From JACCWP01 sp963785115 (GTDB lineage: Bacteria > Actinomycetota > Actinomycetes > Propionibacteriales > Nocardioidaceae), in contig CAWATY010000009.1 in NCBI GenBank assembly GCA_963785115.1, positions 682,001 to 746,000 on the forward strand: 64,000 nt of DNA, given 5' to 3'. Under the pieces are notes generated by a model. The model saw only the letters and a program-made list of their open reading frames with translations. It did not search any database and was not told the origin of the DNA. Positions 36,647 through 45,144 of the stretch are shown here, piece by piece. The position numbers and the translations under genes are program-made. Within the stretch, counting starts at the first letter, position 1. Every line of letters begins with the position of its first letter.

Positions 36647-38986
36647 GTGCGTGCGGTGCGAACCGGTCCGGTCATCGGGCTGACCGTCCAGCTGGTGCTG
36701 CTGGCCGGCCTCGCCGCGACGGTCGGCCTGGGGTGGCCCGGCTGGCTGGTGGGGGCCGGCTGGGCGATCACCTGCTGTGTCGCGCTGGCCCGGGGGCTCG
36801 CGCGGCACGTTGCCGAGGGGCTGGGACCGGCCGGCCGGGTGACGCTCGTGCGGGCCACGATCGTCGGCGCGGTGGCGGCGCTGGTCGCGGACTCGTTCGA
36901 CCGGTCGACCCCTCTCACCGCGCTGCTGGCACTGACGGTCGTGGCGCTCCTCCTGGACGCGGTCGACGGGCTGGTCGCGCGCCGGACCGGGACGGCGACG
37001 GCCCTCGGAGCGCGCTTCGACATGGAGGTCGACGCCTTCCTGATCCTCGTCCTCAGCGTGTACGTCGCCCGCGCGGAGGGCGGCTGGGTGCTGGCGATCG
37101 GCGCCGCGCGCTACGTGTTCGTCGTGGCGGGCTGGCTGCTGCCGTGGCTGCGCGGCACCGTGCGGCCACGCCTGTGGTGCAAGGTCGTGGCCGCGACCCA
37201 GGGCATCGTCCTGGCGGTCGCCGCGGCCGACGTCCTGCCCGGAATGGTGACAAGCGCGGCACTCATCGGCGCGCTGGCGCTGCTGGCCGAGTCGTTCGGC
37301 CGCGAGGTGTGGGAGCTGTGGGGGCAGGCGCACGACGTGGCGGACGACCGGCGCTGGGCCCGGTCCGCACGGGCAGGGGTGGTGACGGGCCTGGCCGGTG
37401 CGCTGGTGTGGTTCGCCCTGGTGGCCCCCAACGAGCTGTCCCGGCTGTCGCCGGGCGCGTTCGTGCGGATCCCGCTCGAGGGATTGCTCGTCGTCGCCGT
37501 CGTCCTCGTCGTGCCGGCCGTAGTGGGGCGGACGATGGCGGTGCTGGTCGGCCTCGTGCTCGGAGTGCTCACCGTGGTGAAGGTCCTCGACATGGCCTTC
37601 TTCGAGACGCTGGGGCGGCGGTTCAACCCCGCGACCGACTGGAACTACTTCCGGCCCGCGCTGGACTTCCTCGGCGACGAGATCGGCCGCGGCACGGCCA
37701 TCGCCGCCCTGGTGGGGGTCGGGAGCGCAGCCCTCGTCCTGCTCGCCCTCGTGCCGCTGGCGGTGCTGCGGCTGACCCGGCTCGCGGACCGGCACCGCGG
37801 CACCTCCCTCCGCACGGTCACCGGCCTCGGCCTGGTGTGGGTGCTGTGTGCGGCCTCCGGAGCGCAGCTCGTGGCCGGCCAACCGATCGCCTCCACCAGC
37901 GCCGCCGGTCTCGCCTCCAGCCACGTCAGCGAGGCGAGCGCGGCGATCCGCGACCGGGAGGCGTTCGCCGAGGAGCTCGCCGTCGACCGGTTCGGCGACA
38001 CCCCGGACGACAGGCTGCTCACCGGGTTGCGCGGCAAGGACGTGCTGCTCGTGTTCGTCGAGAGCTACGGGAGGGTCGCGGTCGAGGGATCGGACCTGTC
38101 CGCGTCGGTCCGCCAGGTGCTGGACGGCGGGACGCGTCGGCTCCGGGCGGCGGGGTTCTCGTCCCGCAGCGCCTTCCTGACCTCACCGACCTTCGGCGCC
38201 GGCAGCTGGCTGGCCCACGGCAGCCTGCAGTCCGGGCTGTGGGTCGACAACGAGCTGCGCTACGCCGACCTCCTGGACAGCGACCGCCTCACGCTGAGCG
38301 ACGCGTTCGGGCAGGCGGGCTGGCGGACGGTCGGCACCGTGCCGGCGAACACCCGCGACTGGCCGGAGGGCGAGTCGTTCTACGACTGGGACGCGCTCTA
38401 CGACTCCCGCAACGTCGGCTACGTGGGTCCGGAGTTCAGCTACGCGTCCATGCCCGACCAGTACACGCTCTCGGCCTTCCATCACCTGGAGCTGGCCGAC
38501 TCCGACCGGGCACCGGTCATGGCCGAGATCGACCTGGTGTCCAGCCACAACCCGTGGACACCGGTGCCGCGCATGGTCGACTGGGACGAGGTCGGTGACG
38601 GCTCGGTCTTCGACGACATGCCCGACGAGGGACTGTCTCCCGACGAGGTGTGGCCCGACCCCGAGCGGGTGCAGAGCGTGTACGGACAGACGATCGAGTA
38701 CTCGCTGAACACGCTGGTGTCCTACGTGGAGACGTACGGCGACGACGATCTCGTGATGGTCGTGCTCGGCGACCACCAACCGGCCACCATCGTGTCCGGC
38801 TCGGACGCCGGCCACGACGTGCCGATCACGGTCATCGCCCACGACCCGGCGGTGCTGGACCGGATCGCGCCCTGGGGCTGGCAGGCCGGCATGCTGCCCG
38901 ACCCCGACGCACCGGTCTGGCCGATGGACGCCTTCCGGGACCGCTTCCTGTCTGCGTACGGACCGCACGGTGCACGGGCGAAGTGA
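36647..38986 (+). CDS. CDP-alcohol phosphotransferase fused to sulfatase-like domain
   Basis: 779 residues. Residues 104-129 carry the CDP-alcohol motif (DAVDGLVARR, then G and FDMEVD with the last Asp pair) inside about five helices. Several more membrane helices span roughly residues 210-420. From about residue 463 an alkaline-phosphatase/sulfatase-type domain follows: DVLLVFVESYGRVAVEG, SPTFGAGSWLAHGSLQSG, AEIDLVSSHNPWTP and VVLGDHQPATIV (metal Asp-His). The whole suggests transfer of a phospho-alcohol in the membrane plus an outward-facing phosphotransferase or hydrolase. GTG 36647 has a GGAG; GTG 36590 would be longer. Divergent partner of the ribA operon. Confidence 0.82.
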   Translation: MRAVRTGPVIGLTVQLVLLAGLAATVGLGWPGWLVGAGWAITCCVALARGLARHVAEGLGPAGRVTLVRATIVGAVAALVADSFDRSTPLTALLALTVVALLLDAVDGLVARRTGTATALGARFDMEVDAFLILVLSVYVARAEGGWVLAIGAARYVFVVAGWLLPWLRGTVRPRLWCKVVAATQGIVLAVAAADVLPGMVTSAALIGALALLAESFGREVWELWGQAHDVADDRRWARSARAGVVTGLAGALVWFALVAPNELSRLSPGAFVRIPLEGLLVVAVVLVVPAVVGRTMAVLVGLVLGVLTVVKVLDMAFFETLGRRFNPATDWNYFRPALDFLGDEIGRGTAIAALVGVGSAALVLLALVPLAVLRLTRLADRHRGTSLRTVTGLGLVWVLCAASGAQLVAGQPIASTSAAGLASSHVSEASAAIRDREAFAEELAVDRFGDTPDDRLLTGLRGKDVLLVFVESYGRVAVEGSDLSASVRQVLDGGTRRLRAAGFSSRSAFLTSPTFGAGSWLAHGSLQSGLWVDNELRYADLLDSDRLTLSDAFGQAGWRTVGTVPANTRDWPEGESFYDWDALYDSRNVGYVGPEFSYASMPDQYTLSAFHHLELADSDRAPVMAEIDLVSSHNPWTPVPRMVDWDEVGDGSVFDDMPDEGLSPDEVWPDPERVQSVYGQTIEYSLNTLVSYVETYGDDDLVMVVLGDHQPATIVSGSDAGHDVPITVIAHDPAVLDRIAPWGWQAGMLPDPDAPVWPMDAFRDRFLSAYGPHGARAK

Positions 38987-39045
38987 GGACGCAGGTCCGG
39001 ATCTCGCCGTCCTGACCGGACGGAGCCGACGTCATGGGCATGATC

Positions 39046-39070
39046 GAACCTCCTGGGCCGCTGCTCCGTC
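39046..39070 (+). promoter_or_regulatory. putative ECF-type promoter of the sigma gene
   Basis: CGAACC (-35, ending 39050), a 16-base spacer and CGTC (39067-39070). This resembles the TGAACC/CGT promoters reported for SigL-type factors, and it lies 20 bases before the start of a SigL-like sigma gene, as expected for autoregulation. The predicted leader would be very short. Confidence 0.4.
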
Positions 39071-39089
39071 TCTCCCGGTAGGAGGTCCG

Positions 39090-39602
39090 ATGCCCGCCAA
39101 CGAGGCCGCAGTGATGCAGCAGCTCTACGACGAGCATGCCGCTGCGCTGTGGGCCTACTGCGTGCGGCTGACCGGGCGCGACCGGGCCAGGGCCGAGGAC
39201 GTCGCGCAGGAGACCCTGCTGCGCGCGTGGCGACACCTGTCGGTACTGGACAACTCACCGGCGCGCGTCCGCGCCTGGTTGCTCACCGTCGCGCGCAACG
39301 TGGTGGTCGACGAGTGGCGGAGCCGGCGCGTGCGCAGCGAGCTGACCGTGGCGGAGGTGCCCGAGTCGACCGACCTGAGCGACCACACCGACCAGCTGTT
39401 GCTGTCGTGGGTGGTCGCGGAGGCGCTCACCAAGCTGTCCGACGAGCACCGCGCCGTGCTGCTGGAGTGCTACTACCGGGGCCGTCCGGTCGCGGAGGCC
39501 GCACGGATCCTCGGGATCCCGGAGGGCACGGTCAAGTCGCGCACGCACTACGCGCTGCGCGCGCTCCGGCTCGCCCTCGAGGAGATGGGGGTGGGCGCAT
39601 GA
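39090..39602 (+). CDS. ECF sigma factor, SigL-like
   Basis: 170 residues. Region 2 is LYDEHAAALWAYCVRLTG followed by RAEDVAQETLLRAWRH; region 4 has LSDEHRAVLLECYYRGRP and EAARILGIPEGTVKSRTHYA. A strong TAGGAGG lies before ATG 39090. The stop overlaps a zinc-finger anti-sigma gene (ATGA). The pairing and type match the SigL/RslA group; actual targets are not known. Confidence 0.85.
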   Translation: MPANEAAVMQQLYDEHAAALWAYCVRLTGRDRARAEDVAQETLLRAWRHLSVLDNSPARVRAWLLTVARNVVVDEWRSRRVRSELTVAEVPESTDLSDHTDQLLLSWVVAEALTKLSDEHRAVLLECYYRGRPVAEAARILGIPEGTVKSRTHYALRALRLALEEMGVGA

Positions 39603-40309
39603 GCTGCCCGCACACCCACCTCGACGGCTCGTACGTCCTCGGCGCGCTGTCTCCGGCCGAGCGGCAGGAGTTCGAGCAGCACCTGGCCGACTGCGCCGAG
39701 TGCGCACGCTCGGTGCGCGACCTGGCCGGCCTGCCGGGCCTGCTCGCGCGGATCGACCCCGAGGTACTCACCGCCCCCGGCGCCGACGACCCGGTGCCGG
39801 AGACCCTGCTCCCCGCCCTGATCGGCGACGTCCAGCGGGCCCGGCAGCGGCGCACCTGGGTCACGGCGGGACTGGCCGCTGCGGCGGCCGTCGCCGTCGC
39901 CGTCGGGTCGGTGGCGGTCACGAACGCCCTCGGGAGCGACTCAACGCCATCAGCCGCGCCGCCCGCGGCCACGTCGACCCCGACCTTCCCCGCCGGGCAG
40001 ACGATGGTTCCCCTCGGCGAGGCGTCGGTGCGGGCCAGCGTGGCGCTCGAGGACGTCGCGTGGGGCACCCGGCTCGACCTGACGTGCTCGTACACACCGG
40101 GGCGGGGTGAGTACGGACCAGGACACGAGGCGACGTACGGCCTGTTCGTGCGCACCCGTTCGGGCGGGATCGAACAGGTCGCCACCTGGCACGCGGAGCC
40201 CGGCCAAACCATGCAGCTCACGGCCGCGACCGCGGCCCGTACCCAGGACATCGTCTCGGTGCTGGTACGCGCCGCCGACGGCACGCCCCTGCTCACGTGG
40301 GCCGCGTGA
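39599..40309 (+). CDS. zinc-finger anti-sigma factor
   Basis: 236 residues. The ZAS motif H-x3-C-x2-C is visible in FEQHLADCAECARSV (residues about 24-36). One membrane helix lies near residues 83-105 (TWVTAGLAAAAAVAVAVGS), then a Ser/Thr/Pro-rich linker and an extracytoplasmic beta domain of about 100 residues. It would bind the preceding sigma factor and release it on an envelope or redox signal. Converges on a TolB-like gene with 14 bases between. Confidence 0.85.
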   Translation: MSCPHTHLDGSYVLGALSPAERQEFEQHLADCAECARSVRDLAGLPGLLARIDPEVLTAPGADDPVPETLLPALIGDVQRARQRRTWVTAGLAAAAAVAVAVGSVAVTNALGSDSTPSAAPPAATSTPTFPAGQTMVPLGEASVRASVALEDVAWGTRLDLTCSYTPGRGEYGPGHEATYGLFVRTRSGGIEQVATWHAEPGQTMQLTAATAARTQDIVSVLVRAADGTPLLTWAA

Positions 40310-40323
40310 CGGCCGCAGTGGGC

Positions 40324-41355
40324 TCAGGGAACGCGGCCCCAGTCGGGGAGACTGCCGGCGAACAGCCGCCTGACCGTGCCGCCCGAAGCGGCGACGGATC
40401 CGACCTTCGTGTCCACCGTGCCGAAGAGGATCCTGCTGGCGCTGGACCAGGTCGGCTTCCCGAAGCTGGAGCGGGTCAGCGCCGCGCCGTCGACATAGAG
40501 CGAGAACTCGTTCGTGGGCTCGCTCTGGCAGTAGCCCGCTGCGGTAGACGCCGGCAGGCGGGAGGCCGTGTAGGCGCGGGAGGCGCCCCGTACCGACACC
40601 GCGTCGACGTTCAGCCTCCGATCGTTCGTGAGCCGGGTGAGCGCGCCCGCCGCCGTCGTCCGGTACATCTGGAACGCCTGGAAGATGTCGTCGTACTCCC
40701 CCCGGTCCCGGCGACATGAGTAGCCGTCGCGTGAGCTGACGAAGTAGATCTGCCGGGCGTTGGCGCTCCACTCCGGCTTTCGGTTGATCCGGTAGACGGT
40801 GCTGCCCGGCGCAGGCGCGACGTCCTTGGTCCACCGCGTCACGTCCGCGCCGGTCCGGGTCATCGTGAAGATGTTGGTCAGCTGCAGCGTGGAGGCGTAC
40901 CCGCGTGAGAACGCGATCCGGTAGTCGACGGGTGAGAAGTCAGGGTGACGGCTCCGTCCGTCGTCAGTGACCTGCACGGACCGTCCGGTCGCCACGTTGT
41001 GCACCCAGATGTCGTTCAGCGGTCCCTGCGGGGTGACTGTCTGTTGGTCGAAGGCGATGAAGCGGCCGTCATAGGAGATGGTGGGGTACGACTCACAGGT
41101 AGTGGTCGTGCCGGGGGTGATGTTGGTCTTGCCCGCGCCGGTCGGGCTGGCGTACCAGATGTCGCAGCCGCTGGCGTACGCGATCCGGTTCTGAACCGGG
41201 GCCGGAGCCTTGCCCTGCGGTGCTGCGGCACCCATCGAACCGGTCAGCGGCGAGGGCACGGCCGTGGCGGGGCCGGTGGCCAGCATCGAGGCGAGCAGCG
41301 AAACGAGCGCCGTCGTGGCCACGAGGGTCACGGCGGCAGGGCAACGAACGCGCAT
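40324..41355 (-). CDS. exported TolB-like beta-propeller protein
   Basis: 343 residues. A signal peptide (residues 1-33, ending ATGPATAVPS) is followed by PD40-like blades: RIAYASGCDIWYASP, then PTISYDGRFIAFD, HPDFSPVDYRIAFSR, KPEWSANARQIYFVSSRDG and KPTWSSASRILFGT. Four cysteines (in SGCDIWY, TTTCESY, GYSCRRD and GYCQSEP) could form disulfides outside the cell. Function is unknown. AGGAGGG precedes ATG 41355. Confidence 0.8.
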   Translation of the reverse strand: MRVRCPAAVTLVATTALVSLLASMLATGPATAVPSPLTGSMGAAAPQGKAPAPVQNRIAYASGCDIWYASPTGAGKTNITPGTTTTCESYPTISYDGRFIAFDQQTVTPQGPLNDIWVHNVATGRSVQVTDDGRSRHPDFSPVDYRIAFSRGYASTLQLTNIFTMTRTGADVTRWTKDVAPAPGSTVYRINRKPEWSANARQIYFVSSRDGYSCRRDRGEYDDIFQAFQMYRTTAAGALTRLTNDRRLNVDAVSVRGASRAYTASRLPASTAAGYCQSEPTNEFSLYVDGAALTRSSFGKPTWSSASRILFGTVDTKVGSVAASGGTVRRLFAGSLPDWGRVP

Positions 41356-41508
41356 GGTCCACCCTCCTGAGAGTGCCCGGACGCTATCCCGACCGCCCCA
41401 CCCGGCGAAGCGAAACGCGCTTTCCTCCGCCCTCCGGGGCAGGCGGGCACGGCCCGCGCTTCTCTCCCTGACTCGCCGAAGGTCCATCCGACCCGCAGGA
41501 TCGTGGGC

Positions 41509-42114
41509 ATGACCGAACCGGAGCGAGCGATCTCGGTCGTGCCCGCCAACGAGGCGAGCTGGGACGACCTGCAGGCGGTGTTCGGTACCCGAGGCCCTGC
41601 GCCCCGGTGCCAGTGCCAGCGGTACAAGCTGCGGCCGCGGGAGTCCTTCGGGTCGTTCCCCGCCGAGGAGCGCGCCGAGCGGCTGCGCGAGCAGACCGAC
41701 TGCGGCCACCCCGGAGCCGACACGACCAGCGGCCTCGTCGCCTACCTGGACGGCGAGGCGGTCGGCTGGTGCGCGGTCGAGCCGCGCCCCGCGTACACCG
41801 GCCTGGTGCGCAACAACCGCGTCCCGTGGGAAGGCAGGACGGAGGACAAGACCGACGCGAGCGTCTGGGCCGTGACCTGCCTGTTCACTCGCAGGGGCTT
41901 CCGCAAGCGTGGTGTCAGCCGGGCCCTCGCCCGCGCCGCGGTTGAGCACGCCCGGCAGCGTGGCGCCCGTGCCATCGAGGGCTACCCCATCACCACGACG
42001 AACGTGATCCTGGAGGAGCTCAACGTCGGCACCGTGAGCGTGTTCGCCGATGCCGGTCTCAGCGAGGTCAGCCGGCCGACCGTGCGACGCGTCGTGATGC
42101 GGCTCGACTTCTGA
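41509..42114 (+). CDS. GNAT family acetyltransferase
   Basis: 201 residues. The N-terminal half has PRCQCQRYKLRPRESFG, typical of a small actinobacterial GNAT group, and the acetyl-CoA region is VWAVTCLFTRRGFRKRGVSR followed by ALARAAVEHARQRGARAIEG. The substrate is unknown. ATG 41509 is chosen. Its stop shares one base with the start of the MFS gene (TGATG). Confidence 0.78.
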   Translation: MTEPERAISVVPANEASWDDLQAVFGTRGPAPRCQCQRYKLRPRESFGSFPAEERAERLREQTDCGHPGADTTSGLVAYLDGEAVGWCAVEPRPAYTGLVRNNRVPWEGRTEDKTDASVWAVTCLFTRRGFRKRGVSRALARAAVEHARQRGARAIEGYPITTTNVILEELNVGTVSVFADAGLSEVSRPTVRRVVMRLDF

Positions 42115-43475
42115 TGACACCCGAATCGATGTCGGGCAAGTCCGCGGCGTTCCTGCGCCGGGTGGTTCTGGCCACCGGCGGCGGCATGTTCCTCGACGGG
42201 TTCGTGTTCGCGACCGTGGCGGCCGCGCTGGCGGGCGGCGCCATGAACAAGGACATCCACATCACCACGCTGTGGGAGTCGTGGATCTCTGCCTCGACGC
42301 TGATCGGCGTCTTCTTCGGTGCCTTGGTGATCGGCTACGTCACTGACCGCTTCGGACGCAAACCGATGTTCATCGCCGACCTGATCACGTTCGCGGTGGC
42401 GGCGGTGCTGATGTTCGCGGTCACCGAGCCGTGGCACCTGTTCGCGCTCGGGATCGTGATGGGCCTGGCGATCGGTGGGGACTACGCCATCGGGTCACCG
42501 TTGCTGGGCGAGTTCGCCCCCGACAAGAAGCGCGGAAACTACCTCGGCCTGCTGGAGATCCTCTGGAACGTCGGCTACGTCGCCGGCTTCGGGTTCGGGT
42601 ACCTCATCAACACCCACGCGCCGGACCAGTGGCAGCTGATTCTGGCGTCCAGCGTGGTGCCGGCCCTGTTCTGCCTGATCGCACGGCACAACCTGCCGGA
42701 GTCGCCGCGGTGGCTGGTGTCCAAGGGGCGTGCGGATGAGGCGGCCGAGATCGTCCGGGACCGGTTGGACGTCGACCCGGACGAAGGGGACTTCCTCGCC
42801 GAGGTGTCGGAGGACACCCGGTACCGAGTCCTGTTCTCCGCCGAGTACGTGCGGCGGACGATCTTCGCCTGCACGTTCTGGACGTGCATCGTCCTCCCGT
42901 ACTTCGCGATCACGTTCTTCCAGGCCAGAGTGCTGCACACGCTGGGGCTCGGCAGCCTGTCACTGCTCGCTGCCCTGGGCGGCACCTGCATCGCGCTGAT
43001 CGGCGCCGTGAGCGGGTGGTTCCTGGTGGACCGCGTCGGCAGGCGCAAGATCCTCATCGTCCCGATGCTGGTGTGCGCCGGCCTGCTCGGCCTGGTGTCG
43101 ATGATCGACTGGCTGCCACCAGCGGTCCCCGTGATCTGCTTCTTCGGCTACCTGCTCTCGTACGGAGTGATGAGCATCCTGCCCGGGATCTATCCGGAGG
43201 AGATCTTCCCGACCTCGGTCCGGACCTCGGGTGTCGGCCTCGCCTCGGCGGTCAGCCGGGTCGGGGCCGCCATCGGCACCTTCGTCCTCCCGCTGACGCT
43301 GGAGTCCTTCGGTCTGCCCGCGACCATGCTGATGATGGCCGCGGTCTCGCTGATCGGTGGGGTGACGTCCTACGCCTGGGCCCCGGAGACCAACGGCAAA
43401 CCGCTCACCGAGACCTCCCATCGCACCGATCCGCACTCCTACGGCCGGCGAGGGGCGGCCGCTGGGGCCACCTGA
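42114..43475 (+). CDS. MFS transporter, sugar-porter type
   Basis: 453 residues with 12 predicted helices. Hallmarks are GYVTDRFGRKPMF between helices 2 and 3, GDYAIGSPLLGEFAPDKKRG in the fourth to fifth helix region, PESPRWLVSKGR before the central loop, DRVGRRKIL in the second half and PEEIFPTSVRTSGVG near the end. The family moves sugars, aromatic acids or other solutes with protons. Substrate unknown; no catabolic gene is adjacent. Coupled to the GNAT gene by the shared base. Confidence 0.82.
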   Translation: MTPESMSGKSAAFLRRVVLATGGGMFLDGFVFATVAAALAGGAMNKDIHITTLWESWISASTLIGVFFGALVIGYVTDRFGRKPMFIADLITFAVAAVLMFAVTEPWHLFALGIVMGLAIGGDYAIGSPLLGEFAPDKKRGNYLGLLEILWNVGYVAGFGFGYLINTHAPDQWQLILASSVVPALFCLIARHNLPESPRWLVSKGRADEAAEIVRDRLDVDPDEGDFLAEVSEDTRYRVLFSAEYVRRTIFACTFWTCIVLPYFAITFFQARVLHTLGLGSLSLLAALGGTCIALIGAVSGWFLVDRVGRRKILIVPMLVCAGLLGLVSMIDWLPPAVPVICFFGYLLSYGVMSILPGIYPEEIFPTSVRTSGVGLASAVSRVGAAIGTFVLPLTLESFGLPATMLMMAAVSLIGGVTSYAWAPETNGKPLTETSHRTDPHSYGRRGAAAGAT

Positions 43476-43548
43476 CGGCGTCCCTGTGGTGTGAACCTCG
43501 CGAAACGGGTATACGTGCGGGGGGCCGCTCGCGAAGGAGGACGCCGCA

Positions 43549-44991
43549 ATGAGCACGAGGGCGAACGAACCTGCAGGTCGTGAGTCGGTCGTCGACCGTT
43601 TCCCGAGCCAGCAGCTGCCGGCGCCGGAGATCCGGGAGATGCCGGAGCCACCGAAGAACTGGTTCAAGCTGATCGGCCCCGGGATCATCGCGGCCGGTGT
43701 CGGTCTGGCCAGCGGGGAGTTCATCCTCTTCCCCTACATCGCCTCCCAGGTGGGCCTGGTGTTCGTGTGGGCCGCCCTCGTGGGGGTGATCACCCAGTTC
43801 TTCATCAACATGGAGATCGAGCGCTACACGCTCATCACCGGCGAGACAGCGCTCACCGGCTTCAGCAGGTTCTGGCGGCACTGGGGGCTGGTCTTCGCGC
43901 TGATGGCCTTCTTCGCCAACCTGTGGCCCGGCTGGGCCACCAGCTCGGCCACGATCGCGACCTTCCTGTGGGGAGGCAACGCCAACTACATTGCGATCGG
44001 CCTGCTGCTCGTCATCGGCGCGACGCTGACCCTGGCGCCGGTGGTCTACACCGCCCTCGAGCGCATCCAGATCGTCAAGGTCACCGCGGTCCTGGTGCTG
44101 CTCGCGGTCGGGGCGACGGTGGCTGTCACCGGCAGCGACTGGGCCGACACACCCGAGATGGTCACGGAGGCTCGTATCCCGGTCAGCGAGCTGGGGTTCG
44201 CGCTGCTCCTCGGCGCGCTTGCCTTCGCCGGCGCGGGCGGCGGGCAGAACCTGGTGCAGAGCAACTGGATCCGGGACAAGCGCTTCGGCATGGGTGCCTA
44301 CGTCCCGCGGATCACCAGCCCGGTGACCGGCGAGGCGGAGGCCGCACCGAGCACGGGCTACGTCTTCGAGCCGACGCCGGAGAACCTGAACCGGTGGCGG
44401 TCGTGGTGGAAGTTCGCCAACATCGAGCAGCTGGCGACCTTTGTGCTGATCACCATCATCACCATCCTCTTCACCTCCGTGCTCGCCTACAGCACCGTGT
44501 TCGGTGCCGAGGGGCTGCCGGACGACATCGGCTTTCTCGAGGTCGAGGGCAACGCGCTCAAGGACACCGTCGCGCCGTGGTTCGGCACCTTCTTCTGGGT
44601 CATCGGCGCGTTCAGCCTGTTCGCCGCGGCACTGGGGATCGTGGACTACACCTGCCGGATGCTCGCAGACGTGATCAAGACCAGCTATGCGCGTGAGGCC
44701 AACGAGAGCAAGCTCTACTTCGGCCTGGTCTGGGCGATCGTCGTCATCGGCATCGTCGAGCTGCTGATCGGGATCGACCAGCCGCTGGTGCTGATCGTGA
44801 TCTCGGCGTGCGTGGGCGGCCTGATGATGTTCATGTACTCGGGACTGCTGATCCTGACCAACCGGAAGATCCTGTCCGGCGAATTGCGGATCAACGGGCT
44901 CCGAATGGCGGTGATGGTGTGGTCGATCGCCCTGTTCGGGACCCTGTCGGTCCTCGTGATCATCCAGCAGTACCGCGACGTGACCGGTTGA
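43549..44991 (+). CDS. Nramp-related transporter with atypical metal motifs
   Basis: 480 residues, 11-12 helices. The first helix reads GPGIIAAGVGLASGEFILFP, where classical Nramp carriers have the DPGN metal motif. The sixth helix has FAGAGGGQNLVQSNW in place of the MPH motif. The central loop after it (residues about 245-290) is long and hydrophilic. The fold is Nramp-like but both metal-binding signatures are changed, so the ion is uncertain. AAGGAGGA lies before ATG 43549. Confidence 0.78.
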   Translation: MSTRANEPAGRESVVDRFPSQQLPAPEIREMPEPPKNWFKLIGPGIIAAGVGLASGEFILFPYIASQVGLVFVWAALVGVITQFFINMEIERYTLITGETALTGFSRFWRHWGLVFALMAFFANLWPGWATSSATIATFLWGGNANYIAIGLLLVIGATLTLAPVVYTALERIQIVKVTAVLVLLAVGATVAVTGSDWADTPEMVTEARIPVSELGFALLLGALAFAGAGGGQNLVQSNWIRDKRFGMGAYVPRITSPVTGEAEAAPSTGYVFEPTPENLNRWRSWWKFANIEQLATFVLITIITILFTSVLAYSTVFGAEGLPDDIGFLEVEGNALKDTVAPWFGTFFWVIGAFSLFAAALGIVDYTCRMLADVIKTSYAREANESKLYFGLVWAIVVIGIVELLIGIDQPLVLIVISACVGGLMMFMYSGLLILTNRKILSGELRINGLRMAVMVWSIALFGTLSVLVIIQQYRDVTG

Positions 44992-45002
44992 GCCGCCGTT
45001 GG

Positions 45003-45095
45003 CCGCACAGCGTTCTCGGCGTCGGTGCGTGATCCGAGCATCCGGTAGGCCACCCCCACCACGCGTCCACCTTGCTCGTCGAGACGTCTGAGCAA
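45003..45095 (-). pseudogene. remnant of an ECF41-type sigma gene
   Basis: On the minus strand the frame reads LLRRLDEQGGRVVGVAYRML then GSRTDAENAV, which is the region 2 start of an ECF41/SigJ-like factor (the intact copy at 46.7 kb reads LSYRLLGSVADAEDAV). After ENAV the similarity stops at 45003 and unrelated sequence follows. Only about 30 codons remain, with no sigma region 4. A decayed second sigma gene is the simplest explanation. Confidence 0.6.
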
Positions 45096-45125
45096 CGACG
45101 AGTCCGTGACATGCGTCTCAGACGT
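45084..45125. repeat. 9-bp perfect inverted repeat upstream of doxX
   Basis: ACGTCTGAG (45084-45092) and CTCAGACGT (45117-45125) are exact reverse complements with 24 bases between. It lies between the sigma remnant and the ECF41-type promoter of the DoxX gene, about 180 bases upstream of that gene. Could be an operator or the stem of a structured RNA. The rest of 44992-45305 holds only the remnant and the promoter described here. Confidence 0.5.
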
Positions 45126-45144
45126 GCTCGTGGTCTCGACTCGA

